DNA of 64,000 bases, taken from Cervus elaphus. Its lineage: Eukaryota; Chordata; Mammalia; Artiodactyla; Cervidae. Positions 55,339 to 64,000 of the stretch are shown here, one piece after another. Where the stretch lies: positions 5,344,235 through 5,408,234 of the forward strand of contig NC_057828.1 in the NCBI RefSeq assembly GCF_910594005.1, given 5' to 3'. Below the pieces are notes generated by a model. That model had not been told where the DNA came from. It was given only the letters and a program-made list of their open reading frames with translations, and made no database searches. The translations under genes and the position numbers were made by a program. Each line of letters starts with the position of its first letter. Position 1 is the first letter of the stretch.

Positions 55339-55418
55339 GTATAAAAGAAGAGAAGAAACTTCAAGAAGAAAGTGATGTTGCTTCTCAGAGCAGTGTTTCT
55401 AGAGCAGAAGCTAAAAAG
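55339..55418 (+). CDS. ZC3H11A: ZC3H11A exon 13 (residues 516-542)
   Basis: 80 nt, phase 1-0. Encodes GIKEEKKLQEESDVASQSSV and 'SRAEAKK'. Acceptor 'gaatctag', donor gtgggt. Confidence 0.94.
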
Positions 55419-55628
55419 GTGGGTTTATTTAGATTGATTTTATAGGTTTGTCCATGGCAGGAAAAGATTAGATGAATGGTAAGTATTCTTTTAAGTTTCT
55501 GTTTAACACTTCACTGATATATCAGCTTAACAGTCTTTCACTGTGCTTGTAATTTTCCTTCAGAGTTTTCTATACTTTTATGTGTATCAGTATTTAGTGC
55601 CCTTTTAAGTTGTTTTTGAAAATTTTTA

Positions 55629-55722
55629 GTTGCTCAGTCATGTCCCACTCTGCAACCCCATGGACTGTAGGCCACCAGGCTCCTCCTCCATCCGTGGGAT
55701 TTTCAAGGCAAGAATACTGGAA
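55629..55722 (-). repeat. Bov-A SINE fragment, antisense
   Basis: 'ttgctcagtcatgtcccact' to 'aaggcaagaatactgga'. Confidence 0.8.
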
Positions 55723-55867
55723 ACTGTTTTTAATTGGCCATTAATATTTTTTAAAGTAAGTTTTTCCCCTGCCTTTCAGAATAATGCTACTCATTTGTAA
55801 AACTTGGGATTTAAGAGTAAGTAACCCCTAAATTGTACAATCCAGATGTTACCACAGTTAGTTTTTG

Positions 55868-56129
55868 TCTGTTTGGCTGCCTGTGGTGTTAGTTGTGGCA
55901 TGCAAGACCTCCATCTCGGCACGCAGGCTTTTCGTTGCGGCGAGTGGGCTTCTCTTCAGCTGTGGTGAGTGCCCACCAGGGCTCAGTAGTTTCAGCACTT
56001 GTGGTGCTCAGGCTTAGTGCCTCCTCCCCCACCCCGCATGTGGACTCCTTCCCCAGCCGGGGATTGAGCCCACATCCCCCGCATTGGAAGGCAGATCCTT
56101 CTTAACCATTGGACAAGCAGGGAAGTCCC
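55868..56129 (-). repeat. CHR-type SINE, antisense
   Basis: 'gtttggctgcctgtggtg' to 'ggacaagcagggaagtccc'. Confidence 0.85.
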
Positions 56130-56280
56130 TCGAGCCTCTTCTTCATATATTTACGTATGTGAATGTGTTTAATGTCTAACTCATATTTATAGCATAATTG
56201 AGAATTCTACAGTGTGTCATTTTGCAGCCTACTTTACCATATTAATGATTCTTTAAGATGATAGCTTTTACTGGTCGTTT

Positions 56281-56552
56281 AGGCAATGGCACCCCACTCT
56301 AGTACTCTTGCCTGGAAAATGCCATGGACGGAGGAGCCTGGTAGGCTGAAGTCCATGGGGTCGCTAGGAGTCGGACACAACTGAGCGACTTCACTTTCAC
56401 TTTTCACTTTCATGCGTTGGAGAAGGAAATGGCAACCCACCCCAGTGTTCTTGCCTGGAGAATCCCAGGGCTGGGGGAGCCTGGTGGGCTGCCATCTATG
56501 GGGTCGCACCGAATTGGACACAACTGAAGTGACTTAGCAGCAGCAGCAGCTG
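56281..56552 (+). repeat. Bov-A2 dimeric SINE, sense
   Basis: Two Bov-A units (56281-56400 and 56419-56535) joined by a 'cactttcacttttcac' linker and ending in a 'agcagcagcagc' tail. Confidence 0.92.
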
Positions 56553-56763
56553 TGTCCTATTACTCAAATATAGTCTGTTTCTGAACTAGATTTTGTTTTA
56601 CACAATTAAGGTGGTGAACATCTTTGTACAGAATCTTTGTGCAAGTGTCTGATTAGGAAACATTTTGTATTAGACTTACAGTCAGGATCGTCTACCTATA
56701 GAATGTGGGTTTTTATTGTTCCACACATCTTCAGTCTTTTATCTTGAGTTTTCTATTTAATAG

Positions 56764-56977
56764 GGGGCTTCCCTGGTGGCTCAGACAGTAAAGAATCCGC
56801 CTGCAGTGTGGGAGACCTGGGTGCAGTTCCTGGGTCAGGAAGAGCCCCTGGAGAATGAAATGACCACCCACTTTGGTCTCCTTGCCTGGAGAGCCCCATG
56901 GACAGTACAGTCCACGGGGTTGCAGAGAGGAGGACATGGCTCAGCAGCTAGCACTCTCACTTTCACTTCTGTTTAAT
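56764..56977 (+). repeat. Bov-tA SINE, sense
   Basis: 'gggcttccctggtggctcag' head and Bov-A body. Imperfect 'tctatttaat'/'tctgtttaat' repeats flank it. Confidence 0.92.
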
Positions 56978-57121
56978 TAAAAAGCAAAAGCTCTTGTATT
57001 GTGGATCATATCTAGAAACTGCTTGACTTAGATGTTAGCCTGTTGACTTATAAATAATAATTATCACACAGATTGTTAGAGGTACTAGATTTTTAATTCT
57101 GTCATTTAAATTTATCCATAG

Positions 57122-57452
57122 GCTTCAGATGAGACCACAACAGTTGGCATGACTAAAATTCAAGTCAAGAGATGTAAGACAATGAGAGAAAAGTATGTGC
57201 CGAAGCTGCCAGAGAAGGGAGCCTCACAGAAGGAAAAATCAATTTTGACACCCCTTCGGGGAGATTTACTCTCTTACAGTACCGAGTTAGCAGAGAAACC
57301 TGTGCTCACCACCGTGCTAGGCATCACACGGCACCTGACTAAACGGCTTCCTTCAAAGTCATCCCAGAAGGCAAAGGTGGAAACCTCAGGGATTGGGGAC
57401 TCGGTATTGAATGTGAAGTGTGCAACACAGCCCTTGGAAAAGCGAAGTAAAG
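57122..57452 (+). CDS. ZC3H11A: ZC3H11A exon 14 (residues 543-652)
   Basis: 331 nt, phase 0-1. Encodes 'MTKIQVKRCKTMREKYV', 'SILTPLRGDLLS', 'GITRHLTKRLPSKSSQK' and 'GDSVLNVKCATQPLEKR'. Basic, low-complexity, likely disordered. Acceptor 'atccatag', donor gtgagt. Confidence 0.95.
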
Positions 57453-57974
57453 GTGAGTGTTTTTACTAGTGCATCTTTCTGTAGCATTTCAGAATTACCA
57501 AGTTTCAGTGACTGCCTGGCAGTAATTGGCTTGAATTTAATTTGCCTTTGTTTACTGGTCACACAGGTGGATAATGATATTTCTGATAAATCTGTTTTTA
57601 AAAGACTAGATGAGTTCCTTTCTCACAATTTAAAATTGATCTTTATAAAGCTTTATCTAAAACTTTGCATGGTGCATTTTTTTCCTGTGGTTTTGAAGGA
57701 GAGAAACACTGGGGAAATGAAGAGCAGTAGCAAATTCAAAAGCCACTGAAGTGAATTGTTTCATGAAATAAATATGTGTGTGTGTGTGTGTTTATGGCTG
57801 TGTGTAGTACATATTGCTGATGGGCCATCTTTAATCTGGTTTTCTTGTTTAGTTGGTTTTTAAATTATTTGTGACATTACTGTTGCTGAGAAGGAATTTT
57901 GATATTCCAAATTTTATTCTCCATGTAAAAAGGGGATTATTTTAGCTTTTAATCAGATATTTCCTGTCTTATAG
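57453..57974 (+). other. ZC3H11A intron 14
   Basis: 522 bp. A (TG)n run lies at about 57774-57792. No transposon recognised. Confidence 0.85.
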
Positions 57975-58141
57975 CTAAACCTAAAGTGAATGTGAAGCCA
58001 TCTGTGGTTAAAGTTGTCTCATCACCCAAATTGGCCCCAAAACGTAAGGCGATGGAGGTCCACCCTGCTGTCATCGCAGCTGTGAAGCCACTCAATTCCA
58101 GCAGTGTCCTGCAGGAAAGCCCAGCCAAAAAAGCAGCTGTG
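57975..58141 (+). CDS. ZC3H11A: ZC3H11A exon 15 (residues 653-708)
   Basis: 167 nt, phase 1-0. Encodes 'PKVNVKPSVVKVVSSPKLA', 'PKRKAMEVHPAVIAAVKPL' and 'QESPAKKAAV'; a basic stretch (KRK) may be a nuclear signal. Acceptor 'cttatag', donor gtaaga. Confidence 0.95.
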
Positions 58142-58572
58142 GTAAGAAGCAGATCAACTCAGGGGCGCTTTAGTCTGTGTGATAGGAAAGCAGGGAAGAT
58201 TCTTTTTTAGCTGTCTATATTATGTGTAATATCTTCTGTCACTTCCTAAGTATTTTTTTTAGTTCAGGTAATTACTATATTTTATATTTACAGCTTAGGC
58301 AGGATTTTTTTTGGGGGGGGTGGGTTAAGCCTAATTATAATATTTTGCTTATTTGTGCATTCTGTCTTTGGATTACTGATTCTTGGATTGATTCTTGGAT
58401 TCCTAGTCTTAAAGAATGGTAGCCATGATTCTAGTGAAAAAAAGTGAAAGTTGCTCTGTTGTGTCCGACACTTTGCAACCCCATGATTCTAAGAAGGCAG
58501 CAAAGAAAATGAATCTGCTCAAATTTAAAAATCTGACTTTCCCACTGAGTTACCTTACTCTCACTTTTGTAG
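58142..58572 (+). other. ZC3H11A intron 15
   Basis: 431 bp. A short antisense Bov-A fragment (58437-58490) lies 83 bp before the acceptor. A G-run is at 58312-58321. Confidence 0.85.
58437..58490 (-). repeat. Bov-A SINE end fragment, antisense
   Basis: 'ttgctctgttgtgtccgaca' and 'tttgcaaccccatga' only. Confidence 0.8.
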
Positions 58573-58640
58573 GCTATTGTCCCACTTCTCTCTGAGGACA
58601 AATCAGTCATTGTGCCTGAGACAGAAAAACCTAGAGACAG
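58573..58640 (+). CDS. ZC3H11A: ZC3H11A exon 16 (residues 709-730)
   Basis: 68 nt, phase 0-2. Encodes AIVPLLSEDKSVIVPETEK and 'PRD'. Acceptor 'cttttgtag', donor gtaggt. Confidence 0.94.
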
Positions 58641-59049
58641 GTAGGTAATACCTTGCAATTAAATTTTAGACCACTGTTACCGTTTTTGTTTTCTAGAGAA
58701 TAACACTGCTAGATAATTTGAAATATTTACAATTTAGCTACATCTAAGTAAATCTGTTAAACTTCAAATTAACTGCAAGAAAACCTCATGTTCAGGGTTG
58801 CTGTTCTCTTTTGATGGTATTGTTTGTATTTTGCCTGTATTATTAAAAAAAATGTTTTTAAACACCAATCTGAATTCTCCTTTAAAGGATGAAACTGGTT
58901 TATCCCAAATCAGTAAAATAGTTCTTTATGTGTTTTCTCAAAAACAAGTCTTCACTAAAATTCTTTGTGTACCTGGGACCAGGTGATCTGACCTGCCAAC
59001 CATTCACAAAAGGGCAGTTATCTAATAATTTTGGGTTTTTTTCTTACAG
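58641..59049 (+). other. ZC3H11A intron 16
   Basis: 409 bp, AT-rich, no repeat recognised. Acceptor 'ttcttacag'. Confidence 0.85.
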
Positions 59050-59308
59050 TTTTCTACTGCCTCCAGCCCAGTCCTCTTCAGAGCCTCCCACCCCGGAAGT
59101 ATCTGGCCCTTCCTCGTCCCAAATGGCCACAAAAACGCGCCGACTCAGCTCTGCCTCAACAGGAAAGCCCCCACTTTCTATGGAGGATGATTTTGAGAAA
59201 CTAATATGGGAGATTTCAGGAGGCAAATTAGAAGCTGAGATTGACCTGGATCCTGGGAAGGATGAAGATGACCTTCTGCTTGAGCTATCAGAAATGATTG
59301 ATAGCTGA
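59050..59308 (+). CDS. ZC3H11A: ZC3H11A exon 17, terminal coding part (residues 731-816, stop)
   Basis: 259 nt of coding sequence, ending at TGA 59306-59308. Encodes 'SGPSSSQMATKTRRLSSAST' and the acidic C-terminus 'DLDPGKDEDDLLLELSEMID' plus S. The C-terminal tail is near-identical to the human one as I remember it. Confidence 0.96.
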
Positions 59309-61045
59309 AGGTGGTAGTAGAACATTTAAAGCAAAACAGACAAACAAAAAAACTCACCAAAAAACTGGACTTAGTTTCATCTATTATAACATTTATCCAA
59401 AATGATGATTTCTTTAGTCTAGAATTTGCCCCAAATCAGAAGTGTACCTCTGAATTATCCACGTGTGTCCTGGATTCCTTGGGGTCAGATTTTTAAATCC
59501 CTTGGTAATCATTTTGTCCATTTGATGCCATTGTTCAGCATCTTCGAGAAAAAAGTTCTGTCTTACCCCTCTCCACAAAAAGGCTGAGCGGGAGACCTAA
59601 GTGAAAGGGTGCAAGAAAACTTAGTGACTCCTTGAGGTATTTGTCAGTTTTTACCTTTTTTCCCTTTATTGTATAATTTCTTTTATCTATTGTCTTAATG
59701 TACCTATTGTTAACCTGAGTTCGAAAAGGGTGAAGACGGCTGCTACCATTAAGGACCAAATTTCATGCCACCACTAAAAAAAATCCACTCAGTCTGTGTT
59801 AAATTATATGTCTTTTTAAAGGTATTTGGAGAATTCAACTAAGCTTTTAGAAACAGCTGAGCAGCTCAGGAAACCTGTAATCTGGACATAACTTTTTGGA
59901 CCTGATTTTCATGCTTCTGCTCTGTAAGCCTCTGAAGGGCAATAGCTAATTTATTATTACTGTAATTTTTCAAGGCTTTAAAGTGCCTCAGGGGTCCGCT
60001 GAAACTAATTTTCTATTTCTGGGATTCCCTGGATTCTTAAAAAGAGATGGTGACATAATGGTTACAGGAATTTATTTTTTAGCAACAAAGTTGTCCCTTC
60101 TCTTCTTCAGTACTTGCTTCCTTTCTAGTGTTGTATTATCACAGGGATAGAAATTGGTTAATTTTTTCATTTCTGATTCTCCTTGCAAACTCCTCTTGCC
60201 CGGTATTTATTTGGTGCCCTTTACCCATCTGAGGGGGAAGGACAAGCTCACTCAAGCTGCCCTTACTTACCATGGACTACAGCAGTACCCGGAATCGTAC
60301 TGTAGCAGGAGTTACCAAGATGCTCTGGGGGTGTATTGTATGCCTTCCGGTTTTCTTCATTTCTGAATTGAGTTTTCTTTTATTGATGTTGATCTCCTTC
60401 ATATCACCTCAAGGTTTAGACTTGTGAAGGAACAAGTATGATGGGGATAATAGTCTTGAAAGGAGACATATTGTACATAATCAAAAGGAAGAGGAAAGGA
60501 CCTGCCCATTTTGATACTTTGCTGTAGGTGGCCAGTTTTGTTTCTCATAGGGAAATCTGACCCACCTGTCATGTTGGCTCCTAAGGAACTGCTGTTGTAA
60601 GCGGCTCATCAAGAGTTGAACCTCATGTAGCCTTGTTGGGAATATGAAAAGGAAGAAAGCCACAGGACTGCCCAATTCAGTCTTGGGAAGATCTGGATGA
60701 TTCTACACAAGCAAAAATGACTTGAAATTTATGTATAGATACTTATCTACCAGTCCATCTTCAGCTGACTGAATGTTGTCTAATAGCCCTTCTCCAAAGC
60801 AGGGGTGAAATGTTCTGGTTTCACCACAGATTTTCTACTCATTTCATTTCTGGAATTGGCTTGTAGATTCCAGGTCCCTTTTGTATATAACCTTTATTCT
60901 TTTGCTTTTTTAAAAAAGTTTTGTTTCATATTTAAAGCCTTGTGTTAGTCAGTGATTCATGTTCACCATTATTTGAACAGTTTGCCATTACAGCAAGATA
61001 AATACTTATATGTGTTTTAAATAAAACTGGTGTAGGAACACCTTG
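59309..61045 (+). other. ZC3H11A: ZC3H11A 3' UTR
   Basis: 1.7 kb of AT-rich sequence following the stop, with no transposon recognised, in contrast to the introns. The most likely end is just after AATAAA at 61020-61025, followed by a GT-rich stretch. Longer forms are possible. Confidence 0.65.
61020..61025 (+). terminator. Candidate ZC3H11A poly(A) signal
   Basis: AATAAA with GT-rich 'ctggtgtagg' and 'gatgttgtgag' downstream. Further AATAAA at 61799-61804 and 61923-61928 could give longer 3' UTRs. Confidence 0.55.
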
Positions 61046-61426
61046 ATGTTGTGAGTTAAGTAGTCGTACATCACTTCAGGCTGAGATCTGCCTGAATAGA
61101 GGCCCAGTTAGAATGTTGTTGAACCTTTGTATACGTGATCCAATTTCACAGATTGTATTTGTCTTTAGAAACCTTTTACAAAGACATACTGCCAAACTTC
61201 TCCATATGTGAGGATTTTTTTCTGACAGTGATGCTTACCCATTATTAATCTAACTCAAGTAATGTCATTAATTCTTTTAAAGAAGAGAGGGTTTAGAAAT
61301 GATCTTAGATGGCTTCAGCAATTTAGAGTTTTCAAGCACGAACACATGTATGAAATGTTTAGTTCCGGGAAGTCCAGTTTTTTGTTATGGAAATATACAT
61401 AAATTTGTTAACCACCAAAGAATATA

Positions 61427-61612
61427 GGCCTTCCCAGATGGTGCAGTGGTAAAGAATCTGCCTGCCAATCAGTTCCTGGGTTGGGAAGATCCCCTGGAGT
61501 AGGAAATCGCAACCTGCTCCAGTGTTTTTGCCTGGAAAATTGATTGGACAGAGGAGCCTGCTGGGCCAGCATCCACGGCGTTGCAGAGACATGACTGAGC
61601 ACACACACAATA
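61427..61612 (+). repeat. Bov-tA SINE, sense
   Basis: 'ggccttcccagatggtgcag' head and Bov-A body, tail 'cacacacaca'. 'aatata' on both sides. Confidence 0.88.
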
Positions 61613-62820
61613 TAAATTTTTCCACATAGCCTAAAAGTCGTCCTCAACAAATTGAATCAACTTTTCACAGAAAGCAAAAGATTGCATATTCAGTTTTGAG
61701 CGATGATCGTTTTCAATTTTAACAGGAAAAAGGTCCAGATGTACAATTTGGCCGTAGCCAGAGATTTCAAAATAACTTGCAGCTTGTGTGTTTGTCTCAA
61801 TAAATGATCCCTCAAAGTTCTGGCCTTAACCTCAAATTCCAGTGGTCCTCTCTCATATGGCCAGAACGTAGTTTATGTTCCTCATGGCCAGTCTTTGGTC
61901 AGTGTTTAAATACAGTTTCAGAAATAAAGCTTGTTCTCTATACTGGTCAAAGTTTTATGATCCTTTTCTAAAATTGTGGCTTCATTTTGCCAGAATATTT
62001 CTGCAGTTCTTTAAAATATTTGCTTTGTCAGGAACCAGGAGGAACTGTGTGGTCTTCAGTTGCTATGTAACACCACTTTAAACTAGCTAACATGTACTGA
62101 GTACTTATTACGTGCCTGTTAATTCACATATCTGTTTGACATTCATCCTATACTGCATTGGAAGATTACTGCTTTTTATCCCCACTGTAGTGTCAAAATC
62201 AGTATTTTCAGATATAACAATAAGAAAGTATATTTTTTATCTGCAGTTGGGTTTGATTTGTTGAACCTTTCAAGAACTTGATTAAATCAGATCTTTGAAA
62301 GCTGCTGAATAAATATGTGGAAGTATCCACAAGTTATACATCTGACTGCATTAAAAATTCTCATTGAATTTGCGAAATAAAGCTACAGCCATCAATGTAA
62401 AAATACTTAGCCATTTTCTTAACATTTTACAATAAAAGGGTCAGAGTATAAAAATGGCCCCAAATAAAAGCAATTAAGAATTTATGTTTTTGCCCAAATA
62501 GGCAAATAAAAGCCCAAGGTGGCTCCATTCTTTTCAGGTTAAAAAAAAAACGTATTTTTTAAGATAGGAGTCACTAAGTGGGCCTATTAGTAAAGTCTGG
62601 TTGGATACGACTGGGAAGGTGTTGCTGCACTGGAGTCAGTGGGAATGAGCAAAAAGCAGCGGGTTAAAACTCAGTTATGCCTGTTCCTAGGCTTTTTGTT
62701 CTAGATTCTGTGACCGATTTGTCTTTAGATAGGAAGACAACAGCCTGTTAAGACGAAGAGTAAACTCACCCAATACTGAGAATGCAGAGGTGGAAAAATG
62801 CTCCAGTAAAAGATTATTGT
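61613..62820. other. Downstream flank
   Basis: No gene. A MIR-like fragment ('tgtactgagtacttattacg') lies at about 62080-62190. Several AATAAA motifs. SNRPE, the expected downstream neighbour in mammals, is not recognisable within the window. Confidence 0.5.
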
Positions 62821-62821
62821 A

Positions 62822-62930
62822 GGACTTCGCTGGTGGTCCAGTGGTTGAGGCTATACACTTTCACCGCAGCAGGCACAAGTTTGATCCCTGGTCAGGGAAC
62901 TGAGATTCTGCATGCCATGGCCAAAGAAAA
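62822..62930 (+). repeat. CHR-type SINE, sense, short form
   Basis: 'ggacttcgctggtggtccag' head, 'ttgatccctggtcagggaac' and an A-rich tail. Confidence 0.88.
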
Positions 62931-63325
62931 AGCGACTGTTTGCTAATTAGACAAATGACTGAGATAGGGCATTGGATGGAGGAAGAGAAGTTTCAAGGGA
63001 AAAGAGAAGTTAAATAGATGGATCCCTTCCCTGGTGTATTTGTTAATGAGTTCACTTATTTGGCTTGAGAGGTCAAGGAAGATAGTCAAGTTTAGAAAAA
63101 CTGAGGAAATGTGAAATACATTGGCATAACTGCCACAGAAGTATTTTGGACTACCCTCCCTTGAAGAGGCTCAAATTAGAACACAAACTCTTACTATCAT
63201 TAAACACTGCTGGCCAGTAGGGACAGAATTTATGAAGCAAACCCCAGCTTTGAAATACTTTTAAGGAAAAAGTAACAGGAGTGAAAGTGGGTATAAGTAT
63301 TAAATGGATGATGCTATTTATAGAT
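62931..63325. other. Downstream flank, unclassified
   Basis: No ORF, no young repeat. Confidence 0.5.
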
Positions 63326-63527
63326 GGTTCCCAGGTGGTTCAGTGGTAAAGAATCCACCAGCCAATGCTAGAGATGCAAAAGATGTGGGTTCAATCTCTG
63401 ATTCAGGAAGATCCCCTGGAGTAGGAAATGGCAGTATTCTTGCCTGGAAAACTCGACGAACAGAGGAGCCTGGCAGGCTACAATCCATAGGGACGCAGCG
63501 TCAGACACCACTGAGCGGCTGAGCACA
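63326..63527 (+). repeat. Bov-tA SINE, sense
   Basis: 'ggttcccaggtggttcagtg' head and body ending 'ccactgagcggctgagcac'. Confidence 0.88.
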
Positions 63528-64000
63528 AAAAAACATCTATAGAGAGGATGATGAGAAATCAATGAGTTCCAGACTGGTCAGAGGAGGTTTCCTTGCGATA
63601 TTAGATCTGGAATTTTGTGTAGTTTAGTAAAGGAGATGAAGAAAGATGTATTTTAAATGTGAATTGGAGTCACTGCTCATAAAAGCCTCACGTGTCCTCC
63701 CCTTCCCTCCAAAATTAAACTCAAGTCCCTTAGCACAGCATGCAAGGCCCTGTTGTACTAGCCTCTTCCATCATTCACCCTTCATGCTCTACACGAGCAA
63801 AACTACCAGCTTCCTAATTTGACTACACTAATCTCACTGTTTGCCTTTGTTAATGCTATCTTCTCTTTTCTCATCTTTTCCTCTGCAACTCCTACATACT
63901 ATGCGACTTGCGGATTACCTCTCCCGATACCCCGTTCTCCCTCTTCCAAACTGGGGTCTGGTGCCTGCCTTCTAGGCACATACTTTGTTTAACCTTCATT
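63528..64000. other. Downstream flank; L2-like fragment at about 63690-63900
   Basis: 'gcatgcaaggccctgttgta' and neighbouring text follow an L2 3' end. No gene. Confidence 0.4.

Larger units (their letters stand above)
55419..57121 (+). other. ZC3H11A intron 13
   Basis: 1.7 kb with four SINEs (55629-55722, 55868-56129, 56281-56552, 56764-56977). The remainder is AT-rich and unclassified. Confidence 0.8.
15225..61045 (+). other. ZC3H11A: ZC3H11A gene (host of nested ZBED6)
   Basis: Zinc finger CCCH-type containing 11A is a nuclear RNA-binding protein associated with the TREX mRNA-export machinery, with a known role in export under stress. Sixteen coding exons (29995-59308) join to 2451 nt, 816 aa plus stop, close to the roughly 810 aa I recall for the human protein. 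Every junction has GT-AG ends and matching phase, so the model supports itself. Order in the protein: three CCCH fingers (residues 8-84), a serine/proline-rich linker and acidic stretch (about 150-185), repeated 'KTLEEI' and 'SL-x-E/Q-RLG' motifs (about 210-520), and a basic, low-complexity C-terminal half ending in an acidic tail. ZBED6 lies wholly in intron 1 on the same strand. Confidence 0.95.

Noticed and set aside
61050..64000. Search for SNRPE downstream
   Set aside because: No Sm-protein coding text seen; the gene is probably further away.

Overview
The window is vertebrate nuclear DNA from a ruminant, most likely a bovid such as cattle. It is dense in repeats found only in ruminants or their close relatives: BovB (RTE-clade) LINEs, Bov-tA/Bov-A2 SINEs and cetartiodactyl CHR-type tRNA-Glu SINEs. 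Mixed among them are older mammalian repeats (MIR, L2, L1, MLT1, Charlie, Tigger) and two Hsmar1-like mariners.

There is one host locus with two proteins, both on the + strand. ZC3H11A, a CCCH zinc-finger nuclear mRNA-export factor of the TREX pathway, runs from a CpG-rich promoter near 15.1-15.4 kb to a 3' UTR ending near 61.0 kb. I placed 16 coding exons between 29995 and 59308. Joined, they give 2451 nt in one open frame (816 aa), with consensus splice sites and phases that agree at every junction. ZBED6, a domesticated hAT transposase acting as a BED-type zinc-finger transcription factor (known repressor of IGF2), is a single intact 979-codon ORF at 17156-20095 inside ZC3H11A intron 1. 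It has no obvious promoter of its own. From established knowledge it is made from ZC3H11A-promoter transcripts that keep intron 1.

Layout. 1-15 kb is intergenic, almost all repeats plus diverged sequence. It includes a nest four levels deep (MIR containing antisense BovB, containing a solo LTR, containing sense BovB) at 0.7-5.7 kb and an L1 at 6.1-8.4 kb carrying later insertions. 15.1-15.8 kb is the promoter and non-coding exon 1. 17.2-20.1 kb is ZBED6. 20-29.8 kb is the rest of intron 1, mostly antisense L1 with SINEs and one BovB. 30-59.3 kb holds the coding exons; introns 3, 7 and 11 carry most of the repeats. 59.3-61.0 kb is the 3' UTR. 61-64 kb is downstream flank with SINEs.

I saw no third host gene, no structural RNA gene and no CRISPR. 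The most useful points to follow are the nested ZBED6, repeated short motifs in ZC3H11A spread over consecutive in-frame exons, the inverted mariner pair flanking exons 4-7, and the antisense bias of LINEs inside the gene. Exon numbers count the promoter exon as 1; extra 5' UTR exons may exist.
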